From Coxiellaceae bacterium (GTDB lineage: Bacteria > Pseudomonadota > Gammaproteobacteria > Coxiellales > Coxiellaceae), in assembly GCA_011523685.1 (NCBI GenBank), contig WTGG01000020.1:124001-188000 (forward strand): 64,000 bases of DNA. Reading direction: 5' to 3'. This document shows positions 30,502-40,478 of the stretch, one piece after another. Below the pieces are notes generated by a model, which saw nothing but the letters and a program-made list of their open reading frames with translations, was not told where the DNA came from and ran no database searches. The stretch's first letter is position 1; each line of letters begins with the position of its first letter. Both the position numbers and the translations under genes were made by a program.

Positions 30502-31521
30502 ATGAAACTGTTACTTGCTTACCTTTTCTTTCTAGCCAAAGTAGCAACCTTGGTCATTGCTATTATTATCACACTAGCAGCAATTATCGCGATTTCCAGC
30601 AAAGGCAAACAGAAATCCTTTGGAAAAATAACGGTTAAAAAGCTTAATAAAAAGTTTAGTGACACCAAAGACTTGATTGCTGAAAACACACTATCCAAAA
30701 AAGCTATCAAACAACTCAAAAAGAATCAAACAGAGCCAAAACAGAAAAAAGACAAATCCAACAATGAGCAACCCAGACTTTTTGTCATCTCTTTTGACGG
30801 TGATATTAATGCTAACGAAACAAACAGTTTACGAGAAATCATCACAGCCATCATCTTGAGTGCTCATAACGATGACCGTGTATTGATTAAACTTCAAAGC
30901 GGCGGCGGACTCGTCAATAGCTATGGCCTAGCCAGTTCACAAATACAACGCCTACGTGACGCGAATATCCACACCACCGTTGCTGTAGATAAAGTAGCAG
31001 CCAGTGGCGGCTACATGATGGCTGCCGTTGCTGACCAGATTATTGCCGCACCGTTTGCCATTATTGGCTCTATCGGTGTGCTCGCTCAAATCCCTAATTT
31101 TCATCGCTACTTGGATAGTAAATCCATTGACTTTGAGCAAGTCAGCGCTGGACAGTACAAAAGAACCTTGAGCTTCTTTGGAAAAAATACAACCGAGGGT
31201 CGTGAAAAGTTACAAGAAGAGTTAGAAGAAACTCATCAACTATTCCAAGCTCACATTAGTCACTATCGACCAGAGCTCGATTTAAATACCGTAGCCACCG
31301 GCGAACATTGGTATGGCACCCAAGCCATCAACCTGAAGCTTGTTGACCACATTCAAACCAGTGATGACTTTGTTGTAGCCGCACACCATCAATACGATGT
31401 TTTTGAGCTCAACTACGAGTTAAAGAAACCGTTACTGCAACGTCTTCTACAAGGCCCTCAAAACCTGCTGCAATGCTTATCACAACTTCGAGGAAATCCA
31501 GGTCAAGATTACATCCTATAA
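30502..31521 (+). CDS. sohB: Inner-membrane protease SohB (S49 family)
   Basis: Signal-peptide-peptidase-type serine protease facing the periplasm. An N-terminal membrane helix (residues about 4-30) and a Lys-rich SohB-specific region precede the S49 domain. The catalytic Ser lies in KVAASGGYMMAAVADQIIAA and the catalytic Lys in VSAGQYKRTLSFFGKNT. Length 339 is normal. Transcribed with the HPt gene downstream (about 67 bases apart). Confidence 0.93.
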   Translation: MKLLLAYLFFLAKVATLVIAIIITLAAIIAISSKGKQKSFGKITVKKLNKKFSDTKDLIAENTLSKKAIKQLKKNQTEPKQKKDKSNNEQPRLFVISFDGDINANETNSLREIITAIILSAHNDDRVLIKLQSGGGLVNSYGLASSQIQRLRDANIHTTVAVDKVAASGGYMMAAVADQIIAAPFAIIGSIGVLAQIPNFHRYLDSKSIDFEQVSAGQYKRTLSFFGKNTTEGREKLQEELEETHQLFQAHISHYRPELDLNTVATGEHWYGTQAINLKLVDHIQTSDDFVVAAHHQYDVFELNYELKKPLLQRLLQGPQNLLQCLSQLRGNPGQDYIL

Positions 31522-31588
31522 TCACTATAGTAATTTCACATAAGAACAGATAATATGAAATACTGAATTTAGTTATCAAAGGTCCTGA

Positions 31589-31948
31589 ATGTCGCACACA
31601 AAACCGCCTATTGACTGGAATCACTGCTTACAACGATGCAATAACAATGCCACTTTGGCACACGACTTACTCAACATGCTTGCCAAAGAGCTCCCTCAGA
31701 ATAAATTAGCCATTCAACAAGCCCAAAAAGAATCATCAAACGCCAATCTACAACAACACATTCATAAACTACATGGCGCATGCGCATGCTGTGGTGCAGA
31801 CTCTTTACAACGTATGCTTGCTCAATTAGAAAATAAACTTTCACAACAGCAAACACTCTCTCAACAAACAATTAATGCACTACTCGACGAAATTGATCGC
31901 ACACTACTTGCCATTCAAACAACCAGTTATCTGCCAGCTGCTTCGTAA
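31589..31948 (+). CDS. Stand-alone HPt (histidine phosphotransfer) domain protein
   Basis: A 119-residue helical protein with one HPt signature, HIHKLHGACACCGADSLQRM, in which His59 fits the H-x-L-x-G-A phosphorylation site. It would relay phosphate between a hybrid sensor kinase and a response regulator. No kinase or regulator gene is in this window. It lies between sohB and ubiG. Confidence 0.8.
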   Translation: MSHTKPPIDWNHCLQRCNNNATLAHDLLNMLAKELPQNKLAIQQAQKESSNANLQQHIHKLHGACACCGADSLQRMLAQLENKLSQQQTLSQQTINALLDEIDRTLLAIQTTSYLPAAS

Positions 31949-32022
31949 AATCCCACTTTGACTAGCACTAGGGTCGGTTTAAGTTTATACTGCACTCGAT
32001 TTAGATTATCAGTCTCATTATC

Positions 32023-32736
32023 ATGCACCATGACAACGTTGACGACACAGAAATAAAAAAATTTACTAATGAAAATGCGCAATGGTGGAATCTGTCTGGT
32101 CCTATGGAAATGCTGCATCAAATGAATCCTGTACGACTCCAATATATTTTATCTCACGCCACACTAAAAGCCATGAAAGTCGCTGATATTGGTTGCGGAG
32201 GCGGTATTCTTTCTGAGGCATTAGCCAATGAGAAGGCTTTTGTCACAGGGATAGACATGAATAATTCAGCCATCCAAGTTGCATCTGAACATGCAAAACA
32301 ACAAGGGCTGCAAATTGACTACCAAATAATGGCAGCCGAAACCCTTGCCAACGAAAAACCAAATCATTTTGATATCATCACCTGTCTTGAAATGCTTGAG
32401 CATGTACCTAACCCTGAGGCGGTTATTCAGGCATGCGCCTCTGCTCTCAAACCAGGTGGAAAAATCTTTTTCTCAACAATTAATCGAACACCTCAAGCCT
32501 TCTTAGGCGCTATAGTAGGTGCAGAATATATTCTACAGCTCCTACCTAAAGGCACTCATGAATATAAAAAGTTTATTCGCCCCTCAGAACTACACTTATG
32601 GGCAAATAAACATCATCTTACTTTTCAACACATCCAGGGAATTTCACTCAATCCACTCTCAAAAATCATGAGACTGACAAATACCGTTCATACCAACTAT
32701 ATTGCGTGCTACCAAAAACTTGATGAACATGCGTAA
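32023..32736 (+). CDS. ubiG: Ubiquinone biosynthesis O-methyltransferase UbiG
   Basis: SAM-dependent enzyme for both O-methylations of ubiquinone synthesis. Starts with the UbiG-specific FTNENAQWWNLSGPMEMLHQ, then the SAM-binding VADIGCGGGILSEALAN, DIITCLEMLEHVPNPEAVI and LKPGGKIFFSTINRT. Length 237. gph overlaps its 3' end by about 14 bases, implying coupling; the ubiG-gph pair is common in gammaproteobacteria. Confidence 0.96.
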   Translation: MHHDNVDDTEIKKFTNENAQWWNLSGPMEMLHQMNPVRLQYILSHATLKAMKVADIGCGGGILSEALANEKAFVTGIDMNNSAIQVASEHAKQQGLQIDYQIMAAETLANEKPNHFDIITCLEMLEHVPNPEAVIQACASALKPGGKIFFSTINRTPQAFLGAIVGAEYILQLLPKGTHEYKKFIRPSELHLWANKHHLTFQHIQGISLNPLSKIMRLTNTVHTNYIACYQKLDEHA

Positions 32737-33418
32737 ACAAACACTAAACCCCATCTTTTTTGACCTCGACGGTACGTTATTAAATACCGCGCCAGACATT
32801 GCATACGCTATGAAAAAGACCTTGCATAAGCGCGGCTTAGCCATGCACCAAGAGATTGATCAGCATTATCATTTATTTGGCTCAAGTTGCGAGCTACTTG
32901 CATCATTGCTTAATTTGTCGATGGAAGACCCCACTTTTAAAATCATCCGAGAAGAATTCTTTTCGCATTACCTAAACAATATTGCAGAGCGCACACACTT
33001 CTACCCTTATATCGACAATATTCTCAAACTACTCATTAGAAACGACATTCCATGGGGGATTATCACCAATAAACCCAGCCGACTCACTGAAAAAATCATT
33101 GAAGCATTTCCCTTACTTCAAGAAGCGAAGATATGCTTATCCGGTGATAGCCTACCCAACCCCAAACCATCTCCTGAACCTTTATTACACGCATGTGAAC
33201 TATTAAACCTGATCCCCTCTCAATGCAGCTACGTCGGCGACACACATACAGACTGCTTAGCAGCGCAACGGGCAGGCATGCAAAGTATTGCTGTCCTATA
33301 TGGCTACCATAAACCAAGCGACAACCCAGCAGACTGGAAAGCCGATCATTACTTTGATAGTAGTCAAGCACTCTTCGAATGGACACAACCTCAACTACAT
33401 GACAATCACAAGGATTAA
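32723..33418 (+). CDS. gph: Phosphoglycolate phosphatase-type HAD hydrolase
   Basis: HAD-superfamily phosphatase with motif I FFDLDGTLLNTAPDI, motif II IITNKPS and motif IV YVGDTHTDCLAAQRAGM. The alpha-helical cap lies in between. The best starts are the paired ATGs at 32723 and 32729 inside the ubiG end; an upstream TTG at 32702 is less likely. Substrate is inferred from the ubiG-gph neighbourhood; related HAD enzymes such as MupP are possible. Confidence 0.88.
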   Translation: MNMRKQTLNPIFFDLDGTLLNTAPDIAYAMKKTLHKRGLAMHQEIDQHYHLFGSSCELLASLLNLSMEDPTFKIIREEFFSHYLNNIAERTHFYPYIDNILKLLIRNDIPWGIITNKPSRLTEKIIEAFPLLQEAKICLSGDSLPNPKPSPEPLLHACELLNLIPSQCSYVGDTHTDCLAAQRAGMQSIAVLYGYHKPSDNPADWKADHYFDSSQALFEWTQPQLHDNHKD

Positions 33419-33423
33419 TTAGC

Positions 33424-34401
33424 ATGAAAACACCTATCAAAAAAATTGTTGTTTTATCCTCTGGTGGTGATGCTCCCGGCATGAATGCAGCGATTCGTTC
33501 TATTGTTCGCATGGCAAGAGAAAATAACATTGAAGTCTTTGGCTGCCAAAGAGGCTTCCAAGGACTTGCAGAAAAAAAACTATTCTCATTAGATCGCAGC
33601 TCTGTTGCCAACATCATTCAACGAGGCGGCACTATCCTCAAGACAGCGCGCTTCCCCGAATTTGAGCAAACAGCCATACAAGACGAGGCAAAAGCTTTCC
33701 TACATGACATGTCCATTGATGGTTTAATTGTTTTAGGTGGTAACGGTAGCTTTCAGGGTGCTTATCACCTCGCTAAAAATAGCGATCTTAAAGTGGTTGG
33801 CATCCCCTGTACCATTGACTGCGACATCGTCGGTACGGAATACTGCATAGGCTTTGATACGGCATGTAACACAGCCATACAAGCCATTGACAACATCAGA
33901 GACACCGCGCAAAGCCATGATAGAAACTTCATTATCGAAGTTATGGGAAAAAATTCTGGCTTTCTTGCCGCCCGCGTTGGGATTGCCGTTGGCGCTGAGC
34001 TCATTTTAATTCCAGAAGAACCCTATACAATTAAAGACATCTGCTCATCCATTCATAAAAACCGCAGAAAACTCACCCATTTAATTGTTGCAGCGGAAGC
34101 CGACCAACCTGGCCATAGCTTTCAACTAGCGAAAGATATACAAGAACACTGTCAATACGATTATAAAGTCTGCGTCCTAGGTCATATACAGCGAGGAGGA
34201 TCACCTACTAGCCAAGATCGTATCATGGGTACTCTCATGGGTGCTGAAGCCGTTGAAATACTCCTCCAAGGCATGAGCAATCGCATGATCGCACTTAATA
34301 ACAATCAATTGATGCACACCGAATTCCCAAATCCCGATCAAGCAACTCGAGCCTTTGACCAGCAAAAGGCCTTAGCCATCAATACCAGCATCTGTCACTA
34401 G
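33424..34401 (+). CDS. pfkA: 6-phosphofructokinase, PfkA family, with changed active-site residues
   Basis: PfkA-fold enzyme of 325 residues: SSGGDAPGMNAAIRSIVR at the N-terminus, RGGTILKTARFPEF, IGFDTACNTAIQAIDNIRDT, MGKNSGFLAARVGIA and LGHIQRGGSPTSQDR. The nucleotide/metal loop, normally GGDGS, reads GGNGS (105-109), so the Mg-ligand Asp is Asn. The catalytic loop, normally PGTIDND, reads PCTIDCD (128-134): the catalytic Asp132 is kept, but the Gly that marks ATP enzymes is Cys. Phosphoryl donor (ATP or PPi) is therefore uncertain. It follows gph by a few bases. Confidence 0.9.
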   Translation: MKTPIKKIVVLSSGGDAPGMNAAIRSIVRMARENNIEVFGCQRGFQGLAEKKLFSLDRSSVANIIQRGGTILKTARFPEFEQTAIQDEAKAFLHDMSIDGLIVLGGNGSFQGAYHLAKNSDLKVVGIPCTIDCDIVGTEYCIGFDTACNTAIQAIDNIRDTAQSHDRNFIIEVMGKNSGFLAARVGIAVGAELILIPEEPYTIKDICSSIHKNRRKLTHLIVAAEADQPGHSFQLAKDIQEHCQYDYKVCVLGHIQRGGSPTSQDRIMGTLMGAEAVEILLQGMSNRMIALNNNQLMHTEFPNPDQATRAFDQQKALAINTSICH

Positions 34402-34559
34402 CTACTAAGAATGATGAATTAAAATCATCAGAGACTAGATACTGAAGCAACAATCTGAATTAACCGAGCTCTTATTGTCTTTTAGCTATGGAAGAATACT
34501 TAATCACACGACCCATTAATCAATAATGAATAGCTATCCTTAATTAAAAAAGCTGGTAC

Positions 34560-37202
34560 TCACAAACTTTTATGTGCCACTTCATAGACATCACTGGATA
34601 AACCTGCGGTATTAGCCACACGTTCAAGCTGCGAACGCATCAACTGACCACGAGCATCTGTGAGCTGACGCCAATTCATTAACCCTCTCACAATACGTCC
34701 CGCCACAAGAGAATTGATAGCATCCAGCGCTAATACTTGATCAGCAATGAAAGCATACCCTTGACCATCTACGGGGCTATGAAAACCAACAGGATTTCCA
34801 GCATAACCACGAATCAAGGCATACACATTATTGGGATTACTTAAATGGAAGGCCTGATGTTGCATTAACTCGCGGACTTGATCTAAACAATGCGGCAAAG
34901 TGGTAGACGCATGCAAGCCTAACCATTTGTTGATGACCAGAGGCTCGTGTTGCCATTGTTTATAGAAGGTATCTAAAGCTTTATCACGCAAATCTGTCTG
35001 TTGATGATTTAATGCCTGTAAAGCAGCCATGGTATCTGTCATATTATCAGCTTGCTCATATTGCTCAAAGGCACGTTTTAAGTGTGATGCTTTCTGCGTT
35101 TTAACTAAATAAGCTAGACATGTGTTCATCCAAGAACGTCGCGCATAGCCTTGAGCATTGAATTGGTAAGGCTCTGTAGATTGTGATTGATGATAAGCTT
35201 GTAATAATACGTCTTCATAAACATCTGCCACCACTCGCTCAGCAAACTGACGCGCTTCATGCCACGACAAAACATCTATCGTAGAGTCCATCTGCATGAG
35301 ATAAGCCATGGAAGGAAAAGCCAGCAGTTGTGCTGCCATCATAGGGTCTTCAACAGCACGCTCTATCACTTGACCTAATGCGTGAGTCAATGCGGGCTCC
35401 ATAACTAACGTTTGTTGAGACTCATATTGTTGTGCGATGGTCGTCAGTGCCGAAGTCATTAATGTTTGACCAGCATCCCAACGTGCAACAGGATCGGAAT
35501 CATGTTGAATCAAAGTAGACAGCTCATTCACCGTGTAATCATAATGCACTTTTACCGGTGCTGAAAACTCGCGCAATAGCGAGGGCACTGGCTGAGATGA
35601 AACGCCCTCAATCGTAAATGATTGTTCAGGCTGGGTAACATCTAACACTAACGTTTCTGATGACTCATTACTCGCATCCAGTGACAACTCAATTGGCTGA
35701 CCTGTATGATCAACAGCCCCTATCGCAAGTGGTAATTGAAAAGGTTGCTTTTCAGTTTGACCAGGGGTCGCTGGACATTGCTGCTTAACATGCAGCCTCC
35801 AAGTGCAATCATCCGCTGAATAATCTTGGGAGATCGTTAACTCAGGGGTACCAGCTTGATCATACCAGCGTTTAAACTGTGTTAGATCACGACCTGACAC
35901 TTCTTCCATCACCGCAATAAAATCTTCTGTGGTAACAGCCTGTCCATCAAAGCGAGAAAAATACAGATCCATACCTTGCTGAAAAACCGTTTTTCCTAAA
36001 AATGTTTCAACCATACGGATCACTTCAGCACCTTTTTGATAAACGGTTGCTGTGTAGAAGTTATTAATTTCAATATACGAAGCTGAACGAATGGGATGAG
36101 CCATCGGACCTGCATCTTCAGCAAACTGTGCATTTCGCATACCTTGCACTTGCTGCAAACGCATCATTGATGCAGAACACATATCCATAGAAAAACCGTG
36201 TTCTCGAAAGACTGTTAAACCCTCTTTTAAAGTTAATTGAAACCAGTCACGACATGTCACTCGATTACCGGACCAGTTATGGAAATATTCATGGCCGACC
36301 ACCGCCTCAATCCAAGCATAATCTGCGTCGGTTGCGGTATCGGGTTTCGCCAATACAGCAGAAGTATTAAAAATATTGAGGCCTTTATTTTCCATCGCCC
36401 CCATGGTGAAGTCACTCACAGCAACTACCATGTAAATATCCAGGTCATACTCACGACGATAGACCTCTTCATCCCAACGCATAGCGCGCTTCAAGGCATC
36501 CAGCGCAAAATAGCCTTGCTCTTTAAACCCTTTCTCAAGATAAAAGCGCAACTCCACTAGACGACCTGAGCATGTGGTAAACGTATCTTCAATGAGATCA
36601 AAATCACCAGCAACCAAAGCAAACAAGTAACACGGCTTCAGTGAAGGATCTTGCCAGACCACTTCATGACGACCATTAGGCAGTTGACGCTCTGCTAAAC
36701 AATTCCCATTGGATAACAACATGGGATAGCGTGCTTGATCAGCTTCAATCGTGACACGATAACGAGACATCACATCAGGACGATCTAAGAAATACGTGAT
36801 GCGTCGAAACCCCTCTGCCTCACATTGTGTGCAAAAATTACCGCTTGATTGATACAAGCCCATCAATAACGTATTCGTTTCAGGATGAATCACCACTGTG
36901 GTCGTCAGTTGACATTCTGAAGGTAAGTCATGCAACAAGACTCCGTGTTCACTAACCGTGTAGGCATCTTGAGATAAAGCAACACCATCACACTCAATGG
37001 CTTCTAGCAAAAGGTCTTCACCATTTAAAAATAGTTCAGTACAAGACTCAGCCGCTGGATTAGCTCGTAATGACAAGGTACTAACAATACGAGTGTGATC
37101 TTCATGAAGATCCACATGCAAGTTCACTTCATCGATTAAAAAACTCACAGGCGTATAATCTTTTAGATAAACCACGGGATTATTTGTAACATCTTGACTC
37201 AT
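34560..37202 (-). CDS. pepN: Aminopeptidase N
   Basis: M1-family zinc aminopeptidase of 880 residues that trims peptides from the N-terminus. The exopeptidase motif GAMENKGLNIFN and the zinc site VVGHEYFHNWSGNRVTC with LTLKEGLTVFRE are intact. The N-terminal beta domain and the C-terminal helical domain are of normal size. It stands between pfkA (convergent) and nhaA (same strand). Confidence 0.97.
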   Translation of the reverse strand: MSQDVTNNPVVYLKDYTPVSFLIDEVNLHVDLHEDHTRIVSTLSLRANPAAESCTELFLNGEDLLLEAIECDGVALSQDAYTVSEHGVLLHDLPSECQLTTTVVIHPETNTLLMGLYQSSGNFCTQCEAEGFRRITYFLDRPDVMSRYRVTIEADQARYPMLLSNGNCLAERQLPNGRHEVVWQDPSLKPCYLFALVAGDFDLIEDTFTTCSGRLVELRFYLEKGFKEQGYFALDALKRAMRWDEEVYRREYDLDIYMVVAVSDFTMGAMENKGLNIFNTSAVLAKPDTATDADYAWIEAVVGHEYFHNWSGNRVTCRDWFQLTLKEGLTVFREHGFSMDMCSASMMRLQQVQGMRNAQFAEDAGPMAHPIRSASYIEINNFYTATVYQKGAEVIRMVETFLGKTVFQQGMDLYFSRFDGQAVTTEDFIAVMEEVSGRDLTQFKRWYDQAGTPELTISQDYSADDCTWRLHVKQQCPATPGQTEKQPFQLPLAIGAVDHTGQPIELSLDASNESSETLVLDVTQPEQSFTIEGVSSQPVPSLLREFSAPVKVHYDYTVNELSTLIQHDSDPVARWDAGQTLMTSALTTIAQQYESQQTLVMEPALTHALGQVIERAVEDPMMAAQLLAFPSMAYLMQMDSTIDVLSWHEARQFAERVVADVYEDVLLQAYHQSQSTEPYQFNAQGYARRSWMNTCLAYLVKTQKASHLKRAFEQYEQADNMTDTMAALQALNHQQTDLRDKALDTFYKQWQHEPLVINKWLGLHASTTLPHCLDQVRELMQHQAFHLSNPNNVYALIRGYAGNPVGFHSPVDGQGYAFIADQVLALDAINSLVAGRIVRGLMNWRQLTDARGQLMRSQLERVANTAGLSSDVYEVAHKSL

Positions 37203-37268
37203 AATACTAGACCTAACCTGTCAGCTCTAAAAAAGGACAGCCATATTACCTGATGCAGCCGTAAAATA

Positions 37269-38450
37269 CTATGAACACTGTGGTTTATGATAAACACATC
37301 GCAACACGACATAACCTAGAATACCTGAAATCAAAGACCCCCCAATGACCCCAATTCTCACTAGTGGCTCATAAGATTCACTGACCCAGTCAAATGCCAA
37401 ACTACCGATAAATAAACTCATGGTAAATCCAACACCGCATAATAAACTGACACCGTAAATACTGGATATGCGAATATTAGAAGGCAACTGAACAATACCG
37501 CATTTAATTGCCAACCATGAAAAACCGGTTATTCCAAGCTGCTTTCCAAAAAAAAGGCCTGCGAAAATACCCAGTGGGACGGATGACATCACCTGACCTA
37601 GAGGTAATTGAGAAAAATTAATCCCAGCATTAGTAAAAGCAAATAATGGTAATACAAAAAAGGCTACCCATGGGTTTAAGATGTGCTCCAGTCGATGTAG
37701 TGGCGATGCTCGATGAGAATTCTTATGGTTCAATGGAATAGTGAAGGCTAATAATATCCCCGCCAAAGTTGCATGCACACCAGAACGCAGCAAGCACACC
37801 CAAAGCACAGCACCAATAATGAGATACAAAGACAGTGCATGCACACGAAGACGATTCAATAACACCAACAAACAAAATAAGACAGCAACGCCAGCTAACA
37901 AATACACTTGCACATGCGGCGTATAAAAAATAGCGATAATTAAAATAGCACCCATGTCATCAAAAATTGCTAGCGCCATTAAAAAAACCTTCAGTGATAA
38001 AGGCACTCGTCGGCCAAGCAATGATAAAATACCTAGGGAGAATGCAATATCGGTTGCAGTGGGTATCGCCCAACCTCGCAGCGCTACCGCATCTGCATGG
38101 TTAATCACCCAATACATCAAGCCAGGAACAAGCATTCCACCAATAGCTGCAATACCTGGCAATGCTGCTTGAGAAAATGAACTTAATTCACCTTCAAACA
38201 ACTCTCGCTTAATCTCCAACCCTACCAATAAGAAAAAGATGGTCATCAAGCCATCATTCACCCAATGATGTAATGACTTAGATAAAACAACAACATATAA
38301 ATGTAGTGTCCAAACGTGATGTAAAATATCGTGGTAATAATGTGCCAAAGATGAATTATCGACGATAATGGCTAAAACAGCTGCCAAGAAAAGACAAAAA
38401 CCCGCCATGGTTTCTGAAACAATAAACTCTCTCAACATTTTAATACGCAT
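37269..38450 (-). CDS. nhaA: Na+/H+ antiporter NhaA
   Basis: Exchanges sodium for protons at the inner membrane. The 393-residue protein has about 12 helices and NhaA signatures: DGLMTIFFLLVGLEIKRELF, ATDIAFSLGILSLLGRRVP, FLMALAIFDDMGAILIIAIF (with the paired Asp of the ion site) and LFAFTNAGINF. AAGGG precedes the ATG. It follows the pan-coaX cluster on the same strand after 90 bases. Confidence 0.97.
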   Translation of the reverse strand: MRIKMLREFIVSETMAGFCLFLAAVLAIIVDNSSLAHYYHDILHHVWTLHLYVVVLSKSLHHWVNDGLMTIFFLLVGLEIKRELFEGELSSFSQAALPGIAAIGGMLVPGLMYWVINHADAVALRGWAIPTATDIAFSLGILSLLGRRVPLSLKVFLMALAIFDDMGAILIIAIFYTPHVQVYLLAGVAVLFCLLVLLNRLRVHALSLYLIIGAVLWVCLLRSGVHATLAGILLAFTIPLNHKNSHRASPLHRLEHILNPWVAFFVLPLFAFTNAGINFSQLPLGQVMSSVPLGIFAGLFFGKQLGITGFSWLAIKCGIVQLPSNIRISSIYGVSLLCGVGFTMSLFIGSLAFDWVSESYEPLVRIGVIGGSLISGILGYVVLRCVYHKPQCS

Positions 38451-38540
38451 GCGTTAACCCTTTATCATATTATCCATGAGGTCTTAATCCGATACTGATT
38501 ATTACAAATCAAACAGCAAATAACAAAACTAACTCATTTA

Positions 38541-39320
38541 CTACATGGACGAGTTTTTATCTAACAGTGTCACGATACCTTGTAGAACCAAGTCTTGGAT
38601 GGTGTTGTCAAAGATTGCCTCTTCTTCAAACAATCCAACGAACCCGCCAGTACCAACCATCGTCACTGATTGATCAGAAAAAACTTCCTGCTTCAACCGT
38701 GCAACAATCCCTTTTATCATTTCTAAATGGCCAAAAAACAACCCTGATTGAATATTTTCTTCGGTATTTTTTCCCATTGCTCGCTCACAACGCACGATAT
38801 TGGCTGCAGGTAAAAGTGCCGCATGCTGCTGTAGCGCACTCATACTCAACCGCAAGCCTGCGACAATAGGGCCTGCATAGTAATCTTTTTGTTTTGAGAT
38901 AGCACAAAACGTGGTTGCAGTGCCTAAATCAATCACAATAAGGTTTTTATCCGGTAACTGAGCAATAGCACCAACAGCACTAGCAATTCTATCCGCCCCC
39001 ACTTCCTGAGGTTGTTGAACACGTATATTTAGTCCCGTTTTCACGCCTGCCTTCACAACAAAAGCAGGTTGATGAAAGTATTTTTGACACGCTGACAAAA
39101 TGGAATAATCTAATGAAGGCACGACAGAGCATAATCCTATCCGGCTTACTGTCTTCGGGTCTAAATCACGCTCTCGCAATGCTTGTAGTAAGAACACTCC
39201 TAACTGATCAGAAGTAACCAACGTCTGAATGGTTGGATAACGAAACGTTGCTTGCAGCTCTCCGTGCAAATACACGCCAGCCACCACATGACTATTACCA
39301 ACATCTAAACACAAATCCAT
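38541..39320 (-). CDS. coaX: Type III pantothenate kinase
   Basis: Phosphorylates pantothenate, the first step from vitamin to CoA; an ASKHA-fold enzyme not inhibited by CoA. Phosphate motif LCLDVGNSHVVAGVY, GADRIASAVGAIAQ and VIDLGTATTFCAI are intact. ATG 39320 has GAGG upstream and follows the panD stop by one base, so I prefer it to the further codon at 39344; 259 residues. Last gene of panB-panC-panD-coaX. A second, unrelated pantothenate kinase is encoded at 55159-56019. Confidence 0.95.
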   Translation of the reverse strand: MDLCLDVGNSHVVAGVYLHGELQATFRYPTIQTLVTSDQLGVFLLQALRERDLDPKTVSRIGLCSVVPSLDYSILSACQKYFHQPAFVVKAGVKTGLNIRVQQPQEVGADRIASAVGAIAQLPDKNLIVIDLGTATTFCAISKQKDYYAGPIVAGLRLSMSALQQHAALLPAANIVRCERAMGKNTEENIQSGLFFGHLEMIKGIVARLKQEVFSDQSVTMVGTGGFVGLFEEEAIFDNTIQDLVLQGIVTLLDKNSSM

Positions 39321-39321
39321 A

Positions 39322-39681
39322 TCACACCTCGATCGTTTCATCAATTTGATTATTTTCTCTCAAATGCACCACTTTAGGCTGAAAAGGCTTTGCTGACACA
39401 TCAACCTGAGCATAAGCAATAATAAATATGGGATCCCCATGCTCAACACAACGAGCTGCAGGTCCATTTAAACCAATCACTCCACTGTGCGCCTCTCCCG
39501 GAATAACATAGGTGACCAAACGCTCCCCGTTATTCAAATTCACAATATGCACTTGTTCATTAGCAACGAGACCTGCAGCTGACATTAAATAACGATCGAT
39601 AGTAATACTACCGACATAATGTAATTCTTTTTGTGTCACAGTGGCATAGGCTATTTTAGATTTTAAAACCTGTATTAACAT
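39322..39681 (-). CDS. panD: Aspartate 1-decarboxylase precursor
   Basis: Makes beta-alanine from aspartate for pantothenate. The proenzyme self-cleaves at a Gly-Ser bond to make a pyruvoyl group; here the site is [47 protein letters not shown] and [10 protein letters not shown] follow. ATG 39681 (AAGGAG upstream) is preferred to the TTG one codon earlier. Length 119. Confidence 0.96.
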   Translation of the reverse strand: MLIQVLKSKIAYATVTQKELHYVGSITIDRYLMSAAGLVANEQVHIVNLNNGERLVTYVIPGEAHSGVIGLNGPAARCVEHGDPIFIIAYAQVDVSAKPFQPKVVHLRENNQIDETIEV

Positions 39682-39692
39682 CAATAAACTCC

Positions 39693-40478
39693 TTACTGCA
39701 TTAAAATGGGTTGATCTTGAATAGGTATATTATCGATCAATCGCACAGCTCCTATCCATACAGCAGCAAAACGACGCCCTTGCCAATCAGTGACGTAGTC
39801 AACCTGAATACCTAATTGCTCCAAATTTTTCTGAGCCGATAGTGCTGTTGTAGACTCATGTAAACAAGTTACAAACTGATAAGCCAACTGACGCTCGCTC
39901 GCTGTCAACCGTGAATTACGAGAACTCAATGCCAAGCCTTTCTTATCCCGTAAAAAAGGGCAAGCAATAATCTGTGTCTCTAAAAAGAACGCATCCGCCA
40001 TGCCTTGCACCAGCTCTAATTGCTGATAATCTTTTTCACTAAAATAAGCTCGAGTAGCACGAGACAACAACAACACTTTCATGACAATAGTTAACACCCC
40101 TTTAAAGTGCCCCGGGCGATAATGACCCTCCATCTGATGACTCAATACTGACTCATCGACGCAATAATGAGCATTGTCCGGATACATCGCTGACTCTTCT
40201 GGCACAAACACTGCAGAAACACCTAACGCATCTAATAAACGAATGTCTTCCTCGATCGTACGAGGGTAGTTCTCATAATCCGATGATTGATTAAACTGCG
40301 TTCGGTTCACAAAAATACTCACCACGGTGATTGTATTTTCTTGCAAAGACAGCTGAACCAATGAAGCATGACCTTCATGTAAGTTGCCCATCGTCATGAC
40401 TAAACCGATAGACAAAGCATCATTTAAGCTGTTACGGCAATACTGTTGAAGCGCCTCAGGAGTTTTGAGAATAATCAT
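39693..40478 (-). CDS. panC: Pantothenate synthetase
   Basis: Joins pantoate and beta-alanine with ATP. The HIGH-like motif is in [20 protein letters not shown], with [42 protein letters not shown] and [10 protein letters not shown]. The start at 40478 overlaps the panB stop (ATGA), with GAGGAGG upstream; the further in-frame ATG at 40496 is less likely. At 261 residues it is slightly short but complete. Confidence 0.96.
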   Translation of the reverse strand: MIILKTPEALQQYCRNSLNDALSIGLVMTMGNLHEGHASLVQLSLQENTITVVSIFVNRTQFNQSSDYENYPRTIEEDIRLLDALGVSAVFVPEESAMYPDNAHYCVDESVLSHQMEGHYRPGHFKGVLTIVMKVLLLSRATRAYFSEKDYQQLELVQGMADAFFLETQIIACPFLRDKKGLALSSRNSRLTASERQLAYQFVTCLHESTTALSAQKNLEQLGIQVDYVTDWQGRRFAAVWIGAVRLIDNIPIQDQPILMQ

